Part shown: positions 18,431 through 27,176 of the stretch, in pieces | Numbering within the stretch: position 1 is the stretch's first letter | How the letters are laid out: each line of letters begins with the position of its first letter | Source: CAYFWF01 sp964346815 | Lineage (GTDB): Bacteria; Acidobacteriota; Aminicenantia; Aminicenantales; Aminicenantaceae | Assembly: GCA_964346815.1 (NCBI GenBank) | Contig: CAYFWF010000018.1 | Coordinates: forward strand, 59,748 to 123,747 | DNA: 64,000 bases | Direction: 5' to 3' | Notes under the pieces: model-generated | Databases searched by the model: none | Told to the model about the DNA's origin: nothing | What the model saw: only the letters and a program-made list of their open reading frames with translations | Program-made: the position numbers and the translations under genes

Positions 18431-19583
18431 GTTCCCGGGTGAGCTTCAGGGACGCTACGGTTCCATGTACTGCGAAATAGATTCCCATGATAACGAAGGC
18501 ACTGGAAAGGGAGAAGCTGTCCACAAGTTTTCCGAAGAGCGGGGACACGATCACGAAAGAGAGGCTTCCCATCATGTTGGCGACAGAGAGAGCCGTGGCC
18601 CTGACTTCTGATCCGATCAGGCGATTCATATGATCGAGAAGCAGCGGAAAAGCCGAACCCCAGAGAAAGGCATTGACAAAAATCAGAGGGATCAGCAGGA
18701 CCGTCTTGAAGAGACCCAGAAGGAGAAAGGTGGGGGCTATAAGCAGAGGCAGATACAGGGATCTTTTCTGCCCCAGTCTTTTTTCCAGAATATGGGCGTT
18801 CTTGGCGCCGAAAGCGCTGGATAATTGGAAGAGCGCAAAGATGATCCCAAAATAGGCGATTCCAATTCCTGCGGACTCATAGTAGAGAAAATAAGCCCAG
18901 ACACCTGTAATGCCGGTGCTGGAGATCAATGCTCCGAACAGGATGAGCAGTCTTAACCGGGGATGGGCAAGCGAGAATCGGCTTATCCTCAGGATATCTT
19001 TCATCGGGCTGGACGATTCTAATTTTTTACGCTGCGGTTCGATCAATGCGAGCGCCAGGGGAAGCATCAAAGAGCTTGTTGCGATGTTGGTGTAGAAGGG
19101 CATTTTAAGAGATAGAACGGCCAATAATCCTCCTGAAATCGAAGAAACAGCAGTTCCGATCCGAGCATAATAATAAGATCTTCCTTCGAATTTTTTGTAC
19201 TCCTCTTCTTCTTCGAGCTGAATCAAGGTGTCGTATATGATCGCAGAATCGCATCCTGAACGCATGCTGTTACCGAAAGCGATGATAAATTCGGCAAGAA
19301 GGAAGGAGTAGAAGCTGTGAGTGAACACATAGACGCTGATTCCGGCCGGCAGGAAAAGGGCGCCGAGGATCAATGCTTTTCTCCGTCCGATGATATCGGC
19401 CAGGTAGCCTGAAGGAATCTCCAGGGTCAGAATGGATAGTGCGTAAGCTGCCTGGACGGTGAAAATTTGAGTTTTGTTCAGGCCGTTGGACTCATAGTAT
19501 GGGATCAAAATGGGCACAATCACCCAGAATTCCCCCAGCAACTTATACGCATAGATCTTCCACAGGTTGGTCCGGACGTTCAT
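18387..19583 (-). CDS. MFS transporter
   Basis: 398 residues with about 12 hydrophobic segments. The loop after TM2 carries the MFS signature (GYLADIIGRRKALILGALFL, ~58-77), with SGYLADIIGRR as the G-x-L-aD-rxGRR motif. The central cytoplasmic loop lies around EPQRKKLESSSPMKDILR, and the second half repeats the fold. Inner-membrane secondary transporter or drug exporter; the substrate is not predictable. The ribosome site before the ATG is weak. The end overlaps the SDR gene tail-to-tail. Confidence 0.85.
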   Translation of the reverse strand: MNVRTNLWKIYAYKLLGEFWVIVPILIPYYESNGLNKTQIFTVQAAYALSILTLEIPSGYLADIIGRRKALILGALFLPAGISVYVFTHSFYSFLLAEFIIAFGNSMRSGCDSAIIYDTLIQLEEEEEYKKFEGRSYYYARIGTAVSSISGGLLAVLSLKMPFYTNIATSSLMLPLALALIEPQRKKLESSSPMKDILRISRFSLAHPRLRLLILFGALISSTGITGVWAYFLYYESAGIGIAYFGIIFALFQLSSAFGAKNAHILEKRLGQKRSLYLPLLIAPTFLLLGLFKTVLLIPLIFVNAFLWGSAFPLLLDHMNRLIGSEVRATALSVANMMGSLSFVIVSPLFGKLVDSFSLSSAFVIMGIYFAVHGTVASLKLTRELTSCSRPRHGEPGR

Positions 19584-19631
19584 CGTTTGTCCCGTGTTAA
19601 AAGGGGATAATAGTATAAAAGGGAGCTCAAA

Positions 19632-21956
19632 TCAAAATTCGAACTCTACTCCCACGGCAGGAAGGATGCCCCACTGGCTGACAACATCTGGCTTGCTTTC
19701 GATCGTGTTCCAGTAATAGGCGGCAATATTCTTCCTATCGAAGACATTCCAGACACTGACATAGGCAATCAAGTTGGAGGCTCCGAAGTAGAAGCGCTTA
19801 TCCACGCGGAGATTCAGGGTGTGGTAATCAGGTAAACGTTTCGCGTTGATGTGTGATGCGTCGAAAATGCCGCTGTTGGCTGCGGTGGATGCCTCGATGT
19901 CGAACGGTGTATAAGGAGCGCCGCCCGCATAATTCCATTTTACTCCGAACTCCCAGAATTTATTGATTTTGTAGCCGCCTTCCATAGAGAAAATGTACCG
20001 GTTGTCATACATCCTGTTCCGCCACACTCCATCGAAATCCCTGTAACGGGTGCGGAAATAAGAGACGCCGATGACCCCGTAGATCTTTTCTGCCAATTTT
20101 TTCTGGATCAGCAATTCGATCCCGTAGGAACGTGCCCTGCCTGTGTCGGCCAGGGATTTGTGCTCTGAGAAGAAGCCGCCATACGAGGCTTCATCGAAGA
20201 TAAACAAAGACGGCTGAGCAGGATCGAGAGGGAAATACTTATACTCCTTATCGTACACTTCCAGAGTCAATCGCAAGTTATCTGTCAGCAAATGGCGAAT
20301 CCCCAGAACATAATGGTAAGAGACCGGGTCCTTCAAGGTTTTGTGGTCTTTGTTCTGCAACAGAAGAACCAGAGGAAGCTGCTGAAAGAAAAGGCCTGCG
20401 GCACCATCTATGGAAGTACCTTTTGAAAGCTTATAGGAAAGCGAAAGCCGCGGAGAGAAATGTGTGTTTTTATTGTATGTGAAATAATCCGCTCGCAGTC
20501 CCAGATTCAAACTCAATTTCGGAAAAGGGTAACAGGTGTAATTGAAAAAAGCGGCATATCTTTCGGAGGACTCGCGGGTTTTCCTCGAGACGGAAGAAAT
20601 GCTGTTTCCTGCGAAATCTGTATATTCAGCCAGAAAATAGTCGTAGTCGGTAACGATATGTTTGGCTTCTATTCCGAAGCGCAGCTTGTTTGTGTCATTG
20701 AAGCGGTAGGTATTGACATTCCTTAAGATGAAGGCTCGTTCTGCATTTTTCCCTTTCCTCGAGAGTGCCTCTGTCACGGTATGATAGGAATCGAAATGGA
20801 ATCTTATTTTATTCTGGGAGATCGAGGTGTTGGAAAATCCGCGAGATCCCCACATAGTGAACCAGTTGATCCCCACGACGGTTTCTGTGGTATCAAGACC
20901 ACCGAAATAGCTCTCTCGATCCCGGATGGCATCGTCCTTTTTGGTGCCGCTGTCGTCGATCCCCAGAATCCCGAGAATGGTGAGTTTGTTTTTTTGAGAA
21001 ATGTCACAGGTCAGCTTTCCCTGGAAATCGCTCCATGTGACGGGCACTCCCGATCCCATGAGCTTGATCAGCAGATCGATGTAGCTTCTGCGGGCGGAAA
21101 ACATCCAGGACCCCTTGTTATTGAATAAAGGCCCTTCGGCCACGGCGCCCACACCCATCATGCTCAGGTCAAACTGGTAATTTTGATCGTCGCGGCTTCC
21201 CTCTCTAAAGGATATGTCCATAACAGAGGAAAGCCGGTCTCCGAACCGGGGGGAAAATCCGCCAGAGTGGAATCGGACATCGCGTATGAAATCCACATTC
21301 AATAGACCTATTGCACCTGCCGTGCATCCCTGAGACGGATAATGATTGATGTTGGGGATCTCGATGTTATCCACATAAAAAGCATTCTCGGATGGGCTCC
21401 CTCCACGAACGACCAGATTATTCTGCATGTCATTGACCCTGGCAATACTGGGAAGTCCGCTGATGATCCGGCTCACATCTCCGGCTGAACCTGCAGCTCT
21501 TCTGATCTCTTCATAGGAAAAGCTTGCTGTGCTTAAAGGCTGTTGTTCGGACGGGGGGAAGTAGCTGGCAGTCACAGTTATCTCTTCGTTCTGGGCAAAA
21601 TGAGCGAGACGAAGCTCTATCTGGACGTGGGTGATCCGGTTTGATTTCACGTTGACGTCAGGAAGGGATTGAGTGATGTGGGACGGGCAGGAAAATTCGA
21701 GGGAATAGCTTCCGACCGAAACATCAGAAATCATGAAACGGCCATCCTCATCCGTGAATGTTGAAAGAGATGTCCCTAAGATCCGAACCTGGACCTCTGA
21801 AAGAGGGGATTTGATCTCTCCGTCGATCACCCTTCCTTTGATGCTTCCTGTTCTGTCTTCGGCTTCCGGGATATCCCTGATCCCGGAAAAGCCGCTGCCG
21901 GAGAGAAAGAATCCGAAGAAAATAAGGCTGAATAAAAGATGGGTTGATTTTTTCAT
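19632..21956 (-). CDS. TonB-dependent outer-membrane receptor with carboxypeptidase-regulatory-like domain
   Basis: 774 residues. Signal peptide ~1-25; a CarboxypepD_reg-like Ig domain (~38-115, GSIKGRVIDGEIKSPLSEVQV and TDEDGRFMISDVSVGSYSLEF); plug domain (~125-235, EEIRRAAGSAGDVSRIISGLP, NLVVRGGSPSENAFYVDNIEIPN); then a ~520-residue barrel ending in the C-terminal aromatic signature VEFEF. It imports a ligand across the outer membrane using TonB energy; the ligand is unknown and no SusD partner is present. It faces a TetR-family gene across a 246-nt gap holding tandem palindromes (22000-22024), so it is probably repressed by that regulator. AAGAAGGAA precedes the ATG. Confidence 0.9.
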   Translation of the reverse strand: MKKSTHLLFSLIFFGFFLSGSGFSGIRDIPEAEDRTGSIKGRVIDGEIKSPLSEVQVRILGTSLSTFTDEDGRFMISDVSVGSYSLEFSCPSHITQSLPDVNVKSNRITHVQIELRLAHFAQNEEITVTASYFPPSEQQPLSTASFSYEEIRRAAGSAGDVSRIISGLPSIARVNDMQNNLVVRGGSPSENAFYVDNIEIPNINHYPSQGCTAGAIGLLNVDFIRDVRFHSGGFSPRFGDRLSSVMDISFREGSRDDQNYQFDLSMMGVGAVAEGPLFNNKGSWMFSARRSYIDLLIKLMGSGVPVTWSDFQGKLTCDISQKNKLTILGILGIDDSGTKKDDAIRDRESYFGGLDTTETVVGINWFTMWGSRGFSNTSISQNKIRFHFDSYHTVTEALSRKGKNAERAFILRNVNTYRFNDTNKLRFGIEAKHIVTDYDYFLAEYTDFAGNSISSVSRKTRESSERYAAFFNYTCYPFPKLSLNLGLRADYFTYNKNTHFSPRLSLSYKLSKGTSIDGAAGLFFQQLPLVLLLQNKDHKTLKDPVSYHYVLGIRHLLTDNLRLTLEVYDKEYKYFPLDPAQPSLFIFDEASYGGFFSEHKSLADTGRARSYGIELLIQKKLAEKIYGVIGVSYFRTRYRDFDGVWRNRMYDNRYIFSMEGGYKINKFWEFGVKWNYAGGAPYTPFDIEASTAANSGIFDASHINAKRLPDYHTLNLRVDKRFYFGASNLIAYVSVWNVFDRKNIAAYYWNTIESKPDVVSQWGILPAVGVEFEF

Positions 21957-21999
21957 GAAGCATTCCTTCTTGTCATATTTGCATCTAAGCGCTCGGTTG

Positions 22000-22024
22000 A
22001 ATCATATGATTGAATCATATGATT
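22000..22024. promoter_or_regulatory. Tandem palindromic operator between TonB receptor and TetR regulator
   Basis: The perfect 12-nt palindrome AATCATATGATT occurs twice, at 22000-22011 and 22013-22024, with a 13-nt period; the 13-mer TGAATCATATGAT is an exact direct repeat. The sites lie 44 nt upstream of the receptor start, where a repressor would block its promoter, and ~180 nt before the TetR gene. TetR dimers bind such palindromes, often cooperatively as pairs. Confidence 0.65.
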
Positions 22025-22202
22025 AAATTAAATGGAAAAAATTTGTTTGTCAAGTATAAGGTAAAGAAACGTGGAATCCGCTGCTTGAGTGAGTTCGAGG
22101 ATTCCGCGGTCCGGGGAGGGCTTGTCACCCGGACAATTAAAAATTATAATTGGACCAAGCGTTTTAAACGAATGGAATAAAACCCGACAAAGGACGATTG
22201 AA

Positions 22203-22790
22203 ATGAATCCCGATGATATCCCCACCCGAGAAAAAATATTAGTTGCGACCATAAATCTCATAGGAAGAGAAGGCATCCAGTCCCTGACCACCCGGAAGAT
22301 CGCCAAGGAAGCCGGAGTGAACAATGCGGCCGTCAATTACTATTTTGGAACGAAAGAAATGCTGGTAGACCTTGCTCTGAAGCAATCACTCAATGAAATG
22401 TCGACACTGCCGGAAGAAATCCTGGACTTAGAGGAAATGGAACCACCGGAGCGTCTGAAAGCCTTCTTTTTAGCTATGTTGGAAGGAATATACAATTATC
22501 CCGGAATCACCAAGGCGCATATCTATGGCCCGCTTTACGAGAATGATTACAATGCGCTCTTTGTCAAGGAATTCAAGATATTTCTCGATGATCTTTTCAG
22601 CAAGATCAAAACAATGGAAACGAAGTATAACGATGAAGAACTCAAGATCGCCATCGTGCAGACCATTTCTGCAATCATCATCCCCGCACTTACGCCCAAG
22701 CTCTATCAAAACTTTGCGAAGATCAATTTTGAAGATCCAGAAATGAGAAGATCATTTATCTCCCTTCTCACAGACCATTTTTTTGAATAA
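22203..22790 (+). CDS. TetR/AcrR-family transcriptional regulator
   Basis: 195 residues from ATG 22203; the frame is open to 22089, but the family N-terminus (PTREKILVATINLIGREG) begins here and AAAGGA lies upstream. The N-terminal helix-turn-helix (~10-55) reads LTTRKIAKEAGVNNAAVNYYFGTKEMLVDLAL, a textbook TetR DNA-binding domain. The C-terminal ligand domain is ordinary in length. It is divergent from the TonB receptor, and the tandem palindromes in between are its probable operators. The ligand is unknown, but could be what the receptor imports. Confidence 0.88.
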   Translation: MNPDDIPTREKILVATINLIGREGIQSLTTRKIAKEAGVNNAAVNYYFGTKEMLVDLALKQSLNEMSTLPEEILDLEEMEPPERLKAFFLAMLEGIYNYPGITKAHIYGPLYENDYNALFVKEFKIFLDDLFSKIKTMETKYNDEELKIAIVQTISAIIIPALTPKLYQNFAKINFEDPEMRRSFISLLTDHFFE

Positions 22791-22857
22791 GAAAGAACAA
22801 AAAAATCAAGAATGAGGCTTGAGCGATTCGGATTTCAGAACGTGATTCGCGGAGGAT

Positions 22858-23277
22858 TCAAAGAGAAGAGCTTGGTTTCTCTGATCCTATCTCGGCACGG
22901 ACCTTCCACCATGTAAAGACTTGCCCACCCGCTTCGAGCTTGATGCCGGCCTTCTCTCCTGGCACAAGATCCATGGCTTCGGTCGGTCCCAGTTCAGTCC
23001 CGTTGGAGAGAATAATCCCCACACGCACAGACTCAACCGTCTTTTCAGTGGTGTTTTCTATGGATCCGATAAAAGAAGATGACGCATTATGAAAGGCTAA
23101 AATGAACCGGACACCGTTGTGTACTTGATCGTATGTTTCTGTCACAGATAATTTCTTACTTGACTCTTCTGTTTCCTCTTGGAGGATATCGCTTACAGCA
23201 TAGACCGCACCAAGGAAGACAAAGGCCCCGACGACCGCTCCTATGATAAAGGCTGATTTCCATGAAATTCTTCTCAT
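22858..23277 (-). CDS. Membrane-anchored protein with FxLYD-like extracytoplasmic domain
   Basis: 139 residues: one N-terminal membrane segment (~9-30, SAFIIGAVVGAFVFLGAVYAV), then a ~100-residue beta-rich domain (VRFILAFHNASSSFIGSIENTTEKTV split by VESVRVGIILSNGTELGPTEAMDLVPGEKAGI). The pattern of an Ig-like strand set with IENTTEKTVESVRV resembles FxLYD/DUF3426-type domains, but I cannot name the family with certainty. AGGAGGG precedes the ATG. Converges with the TetR gene. Function unknown. Confidence 0.6.
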   Translation of the reverse strand: MRRISWKSAFIIGAVVGAFVFLGAVYAVSDILQEETEESSKKLSVTETYDQVHNGVRFILAFHNASSSFIGSIENTTEKTVESVRVGIILSNGTELGPTEAMDLVPGEKAGIKLEAGGQVFTWWKVRAEIGSEKPSSSL

Positions 23278-23475
23278 GCTTTTTTCCCTCCTTGGATTTA
23301 TATTTCCTGCCCTTCCATTGTATCCGAAAGTTTTCCATTCGAAAAGAACAAAAATTGCATCTAATTTTAATTTGGGGACAGTATACGCAATTACTCGATT
23401 CCGGAATTTTTGTGTTTTTCATAAGGCTGCTGGATTTTTTTCAAGACCGAAGTTCCTCGAGAAATGGGGAAAATG

Positions 23476-24228
23476 TTAAAATTTTGCTGACAGTCCGGCA
23501 AGAATCGAGATGTCATTTTTTTCGATTCCCTCTCCCACTGGCTTGTTGTCATAATTGTCCATCACCGTCAACTTCATCGACAATCCCTTGGTTATGGCTG
23601 TTGCCACGCTGGCCTCAAAACGCAAAAAATACCGGTCCAGTTCTGAAAAATCCGCGGTTAAACCGAGAGTCTGTGTGAACTCAGCCGATTCGCTTATTTT
23701 CCAACTGAATTGATTTCCGAGCTCGATGCCCGTATAGCTTTCCGTTTCACCGGAATCATAATATTTGGTGAAGACCTCGGAGATTCCTGTGCCTGCTGAC
23801 AGTTGGACCTTTTCTGTTGCCATGATCCTGTATCCGATTCCTATAGATGGGCGTATCCTGTAGCTGTGGTTCTTGAAGCGGTCTCGCAGGACCAAAATTT
23901 CGAAATAGGAAAAGAATTGCTCTGTGTGCTGCCAGTCAATCTGGGATTCCCATCCCATCGATTCAGCGTTTGTGATGTCTTTTTCCCTGTTGAAAATGAA
24001 GAAAGCTTTGTTTGAATTGACTATGGATTCGGATAGGGAACCTTTGGCAGACAAAGTCAGCGAGAAACTCGTAGTATCTGTATTTCCCCTGGCTAAAGCG
24101 AATCCAACAGCAGCATCTCCGCCCCATTTACTCCACTTGCCGTTCTCTTCTTCCGCAGAGATTCCGGTCACAAGTATAAGGCTCAAAATCATAATTATGA
24201 GTGTTCTTATTCTTATAAGATTGCCCAT
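23476..24228 (-). CDS. DUF481 outer-membrane protein (YdiY-like)
   Basis: 250 residues with a signal peptide (~1-25, LIIMILSLILVTGISAEE). The mature part has alternating beta strands and the DUF481 pattern GDAAVGFALARGNTDTTSFSL, NREKDITNAESMGWESQIDWQ, YRIRPSIGIGYRIMATEKVQLSAGTGI, ending in LSAKF, a good outer-membrane terminal Phe. DUF481 proteins (E. coli YdiY, salt-induced) are small barrels of unknown function. AGGAGG precedes the ATG. Confidence 0.82.
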   Translation of the reverse strand: MGNLIRIRTLIIMILSLILVTGISAEEENGKWSKWGGDAAVGFALARGNTDTTSFSLTLSAKGSLSESIVNSNKAFFIFNREKDITNAESMGWESQIDWQHTEQFFSYFEILVLRDRFKNHSYRIRPSIGIGYRIMATEKVQLSAGTGISEVFTKYYDSGETESYTGIELGNQFSWKISESAEFTQTLGLTADFSELDRYFLRFEASVATAITKGLSMKLTVMDNYDNKPVGEGIEKNDISILAGLSAKF

Positions 24229-24337
24229 CTTGGCCTCCTGATAATTATTATAATTATTGGAATCAATCGATCCTCTGTTTCGAGGCTATGAGAAACCTGG
24301 ATGATTTGCAGAAAAAAAATTCCGACAGTTGCTCCTG

Positions 24338-24952
24338 TCAATGGAAATATTCCACACCGATAAGAAAACTCAAGGAGCGCAGGTTTGCTTTGAAAGTGTT
24401 TCCAGGAGAATTGTCGATGAAGACTGTTTCAACATCAGCTTTTCGAATCAAGGTGAGACCTTCAATAAATAAGGAAATCCTGTCATTTATCTGGAATGAA
24501 CTCCCAAAACCTCCATAGAGTCCCAGGCCGTCCTTAATTTCCTGTTTTTTTACTATTATTTCTTCAGGAGATAAGCGTTCATCCAAGCTCATGGTGTTGA
24601 AGAATAATCCTCCCCCGCCGAAGATGTAGGGAGAAAAGGCTGTTCCCGTAGGGAATTTGTAACGGATGCACGCGAGAATGGGGGTCATGGTGAGAGTGCC
24701 TTTCAGGAATTCTCCCTCTGTTTTGTCCACGCTGAATCGGCTGTACTTCCATTCAAGGGCTAGTGAAATGTCCCGATTTAGGTGGATGACAGCGCCTAAT
24801 CCTGAACCATATCCATTCTTCATATTCTTTTGAGCAGGAAAAAATCCAGCGGCATTCAAGAAGAAACCCACCTGGCGTCTCTGGGGGAATCCATTCAAAG
24901 ATAATGCCAGCAAAAGTACGCCCGAGAATAAGAATCTTGGACATTTGGACAT
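24338..24952 (-). CDS. Small outer-membrane beta-barrel protein
   Basis: 204 residues from ATG 24952 (GGAGG just upstream; an in-frame ATG at 24979 lacks one). Signal peptide ~1-23 ends LNGFPQ. The mature protein has about eight amphipathic strands with Gly/aromatic turns (GYGSGLGAVIHLNRDISLALEWKYS, CIRYKFPTG, PYIFGGGGLFFN, GLYGGFGSSFQINDRISLF), like OmpA/OmpW-type porin-like barrels. Separated from the DUF481 gene by ~110 nt. No specific function can be given. Confidence 0.7.
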   Translation of the reverse strand: MSKCPRFLFSGVLLLALSLNGFPQRRQVGFFLNAAGFFPAQKNMKNGYGSGLGAVIHLNRDISLALEWKYSRFSVDKTEGEFLKGTLTMTPILACIRYKFPTGTAFSPYIFGGGGLFFNTMSLDERLSPEEIIVKKQEIKDGLGLYGGFGSSFQINDRISLFIEGLTLIRKADVETVFIDNSPGNTFKANLRSLSFLIGVEYFH

Positions 24953-25108
24953 TTTAGCCTCCGTGAGCTCAGATCCCATTAGGGGTTACAATTCTTACAT
25001 AACCACCACGCTCTGTCAAAAAACGAAAACTTGGCATGGAATTCTCAGACGCCTTTTGATCCGATAGATCTGAATCGAAGTCTTGAAAAGCAGGTCCGAA
25101 TCGAACAC

Positions 25109-27061
25109 TCAATCGCTCTTTGTGGATTTCAGGAGTTCTTCAAGCTGAAGGCGGTGGGATTCCCAGGATTTGGAGAGGCCCTTGATCCGCTCCTTGAGCT
25201 CGGCATATTCTTTATTCAGATCTGCGATGTCTGTTCCATCCCTGTAGGTTTCAGGATTTGCCAGTTTCTCTTCTATTTCAGCGATTCTCGATTCGGACTT
25301 GTCGACATCCTTCTCGATTCTTTCTATGATTTCCTTTATACGGTTCCGCTCGCGGCTCACTTGCTGTCGGGCTTCCGCCTCTTGGCGTTTTTGTTCTTTG
25401 GTCTTGCGGCCTGATGTTACGTGATCCTCCGGATCGGCTTTTTCTGCCTGTTGTTCTGGTGCGTCCGGTTCCCGGTCGCGCTTCCAGAGATAATAAGAGT
25501 AGTTGCCAAAGTATTCGTCCAGACCTCCCTCTTTGAGCTCGATAACCCTGCCCACCAGCTTATCCAGGAAGTAGCGGTCATGGGAGATGAGCAGTAAGGT
25601 GCCGTTGTAATTGGCCAAGGCCTCCTCGAGAGCTTCCCTGGCCAGGATGTCCAGGTGGGTAGTGGGCTCATCCATGATCAAAAAATTAACGGGTGAAAGC
25701 AGGATTTTAGCCAGAGACAGTCTCGCCTTCTCACCACCAGACAGGACCTTGACCTTTTTGTCGATCTCGTCATCACCGAACTGAAAGATCCCCAGTACCT
25801 GCCGGATCTTGGAGATGAGTCCAGTCGCGGTGGTGGAGGTCACCTCATCTATGACAGTATTTTCCGGGTGCAGGGCTTGGATCTGGTGCTGGGCATAGTA
25901 GCCGACTTTTACCTGATTCCCTAGTCGGAGGGTTCCTTTCTGCGGCTTCAGTTCCCCAGCGATCAGCCGAGTCAGGGTCGTCTTTCCTGTTCCGTTGACG
26001 CCGACCAGGGCGATTTTATCCCCACGGGAAATGTGAAGGTTAAGATCCTTCAGCACCCAATCCTCCTGATAGCGGAAACACAGGTTTTCGATGGACAGCA
26101 CATCCTTGTATCCGGGGGTATCGACCTGGAGATTGAAATCCAGCCGTCGGCGAACCGAGGGAAGCTCGATCTCCTCCATTTTTTCCAGCATCCTGATCCG
26201 GCTCTGAACCTGGGCAGCCCTCTTTTTGTCACTCCGATATTTGTTGATGAACCGGATGATCCGCTCTCGCTCTGCGATTTGCTCTTCTCGCCGTTTCTGC
26301 AAGAGCCGCAGCTTCTCCTGTTTTTGTTCCTCGAAGTAATGATAGTTTCCTCGGTACCGGGTGAGTTCGCCACGATCCAGCTCATAGATCTCGTGGGACA
26401 GCCGGTCGATAAAAAATCGGTCGTGTGAGACGATGACGACGCTTCCCTTATAGTTCAGGAGGTATTGTTCAAGCCATTCCATGGAAGGGATGTCCAGGTG
26501 ATTGGTGGGTTCATCCAGGAGGAGTAAATCGGGATCTTGGAGAAGAAGGCGGGCTATATGGATTCGCATACACCAGCCTCCGCTCAGCTCGGCGAAATCC
26601 GAATGGAATTGGCGCTCTTCGAAACCCAGGCCGGAAAGGATTTTTTTGGCTGTCCCTTCGATGGTGTAACCGCCCAGATCTTGATAGCGCTGTTCCAGAG
26701 TACCGAGTTTTTTCAGAAGACCATCATCTTTTGGACTGGCCTCCAAGGCCGTATGAACTGCATGGATCTTGTGCCCTAATTCCTGTATCTCTGGAATTCC
26801 GGCCAGGGCGTTTTCCAAGACAGTCCCCTGACCGGCCACAACCTCTTCCTGGGGGAGGTAGCCGATGCTGTAGTTCCGCGGTTTGGTAATGGTTCCTGAC
26901 TGGGGTTCGATCTCTCCGGCTAAAATGCGCAGAAGGGTGGTCTTCCCAGCGCCGTTGGGTCCGATCAGGGCGAAACGCTTCTCGGGCTGAAGATTCCAGT
27001 CTACCGAGGCCAGGAGATCCCGGTCTCCGACGGAGTAATGGAGGTTACGAACCTGAAGCAT
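25109..27061 (-). CDS. ABC-F family ATPase (translation factor / Uup-YheS type)
   Basis: 650 residues, two ABC cassettes and no membrane segments. First domain: Walker A GPNGAGKTT (~34), signature LSGGW, Walker B LLLDEPTNHLD. Second domain: GVNGTGKTT (~354), LSGGEKARLSLAKILL, LIMDEPTTHLD. The interdomain linker (~235-300) is basic and helical with RRRLDF. A C-terminal coiled coil (~545-645) resembles the Uup/YheS C-terminal arm. ABC-F proteins bind the ribosomal E site and modulate translation or rescue stalled ribosomes. Single gene on the minus strand. Confidence 0.93.
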   Translation of the reverse strand: MLQVRNLHYSVGDRDLLASVDWNLQPEKRFALIGPNGAGKTTLLRILAGEIEPQSGTITKPRNYSIGYLPQEEVVAGQGTVLENALAGIPEIQELGHKIHAVHTALEASPKDDGLLKKLGTLEQRYQDLGGYTIEGTAKKILSGLGFEERQFHSDFAELSGGWCMRIHIARLLLQDPDLLLLDEPTNHLDIPSMEWLEQYLLNYKGSVVIVSHDRFFIDRLSHEIYELDRGELTRYRGNYHYFEEQKQEKLRLLQKRREEQIAERERIIRFINKYRSDKKRAAQVQSRIRMLEKMEEIELPSVRRRLDFNLQVDTPGYKDVLSIENLCFRYQEDWVLKDLNLHISRGDKIALVGVNGTGKTTLTRLIAGELKPQKGTLRLGNQVKVGYYAQHQIQALHPENTVIDEVTSTTATGLISKIRQVLGIFQFGDDEIDKKVKVLSGGEKARLSLAKILLSPVNFLIMDEPTTHLDILAREALEEALANYNGTLLLISHDRYFLDKLVGRVIELKEGGLDEYFGNYSYYLWKRDREPDAPEQQAEKADPEDHVTSGRKTKEQKRQEAEARQQVSRERNRIKEIIERIEKDVDKSESRIAEIEEKLANPETYRDGTDIADLNKEYAELKERIKGLSKSWESHRLQLEELLKSTKSD

Positions 27062-27176
27062 AGCTTGTTCTCATGGGACAGTCATCATACCATGGAAGCA
27101 GGGCAGCGTCTACACACACCCTGAAGAAATCCACTCCTCCCGGCGGGTGACAGAGGTGTTCATTCAAAGGAATGTA

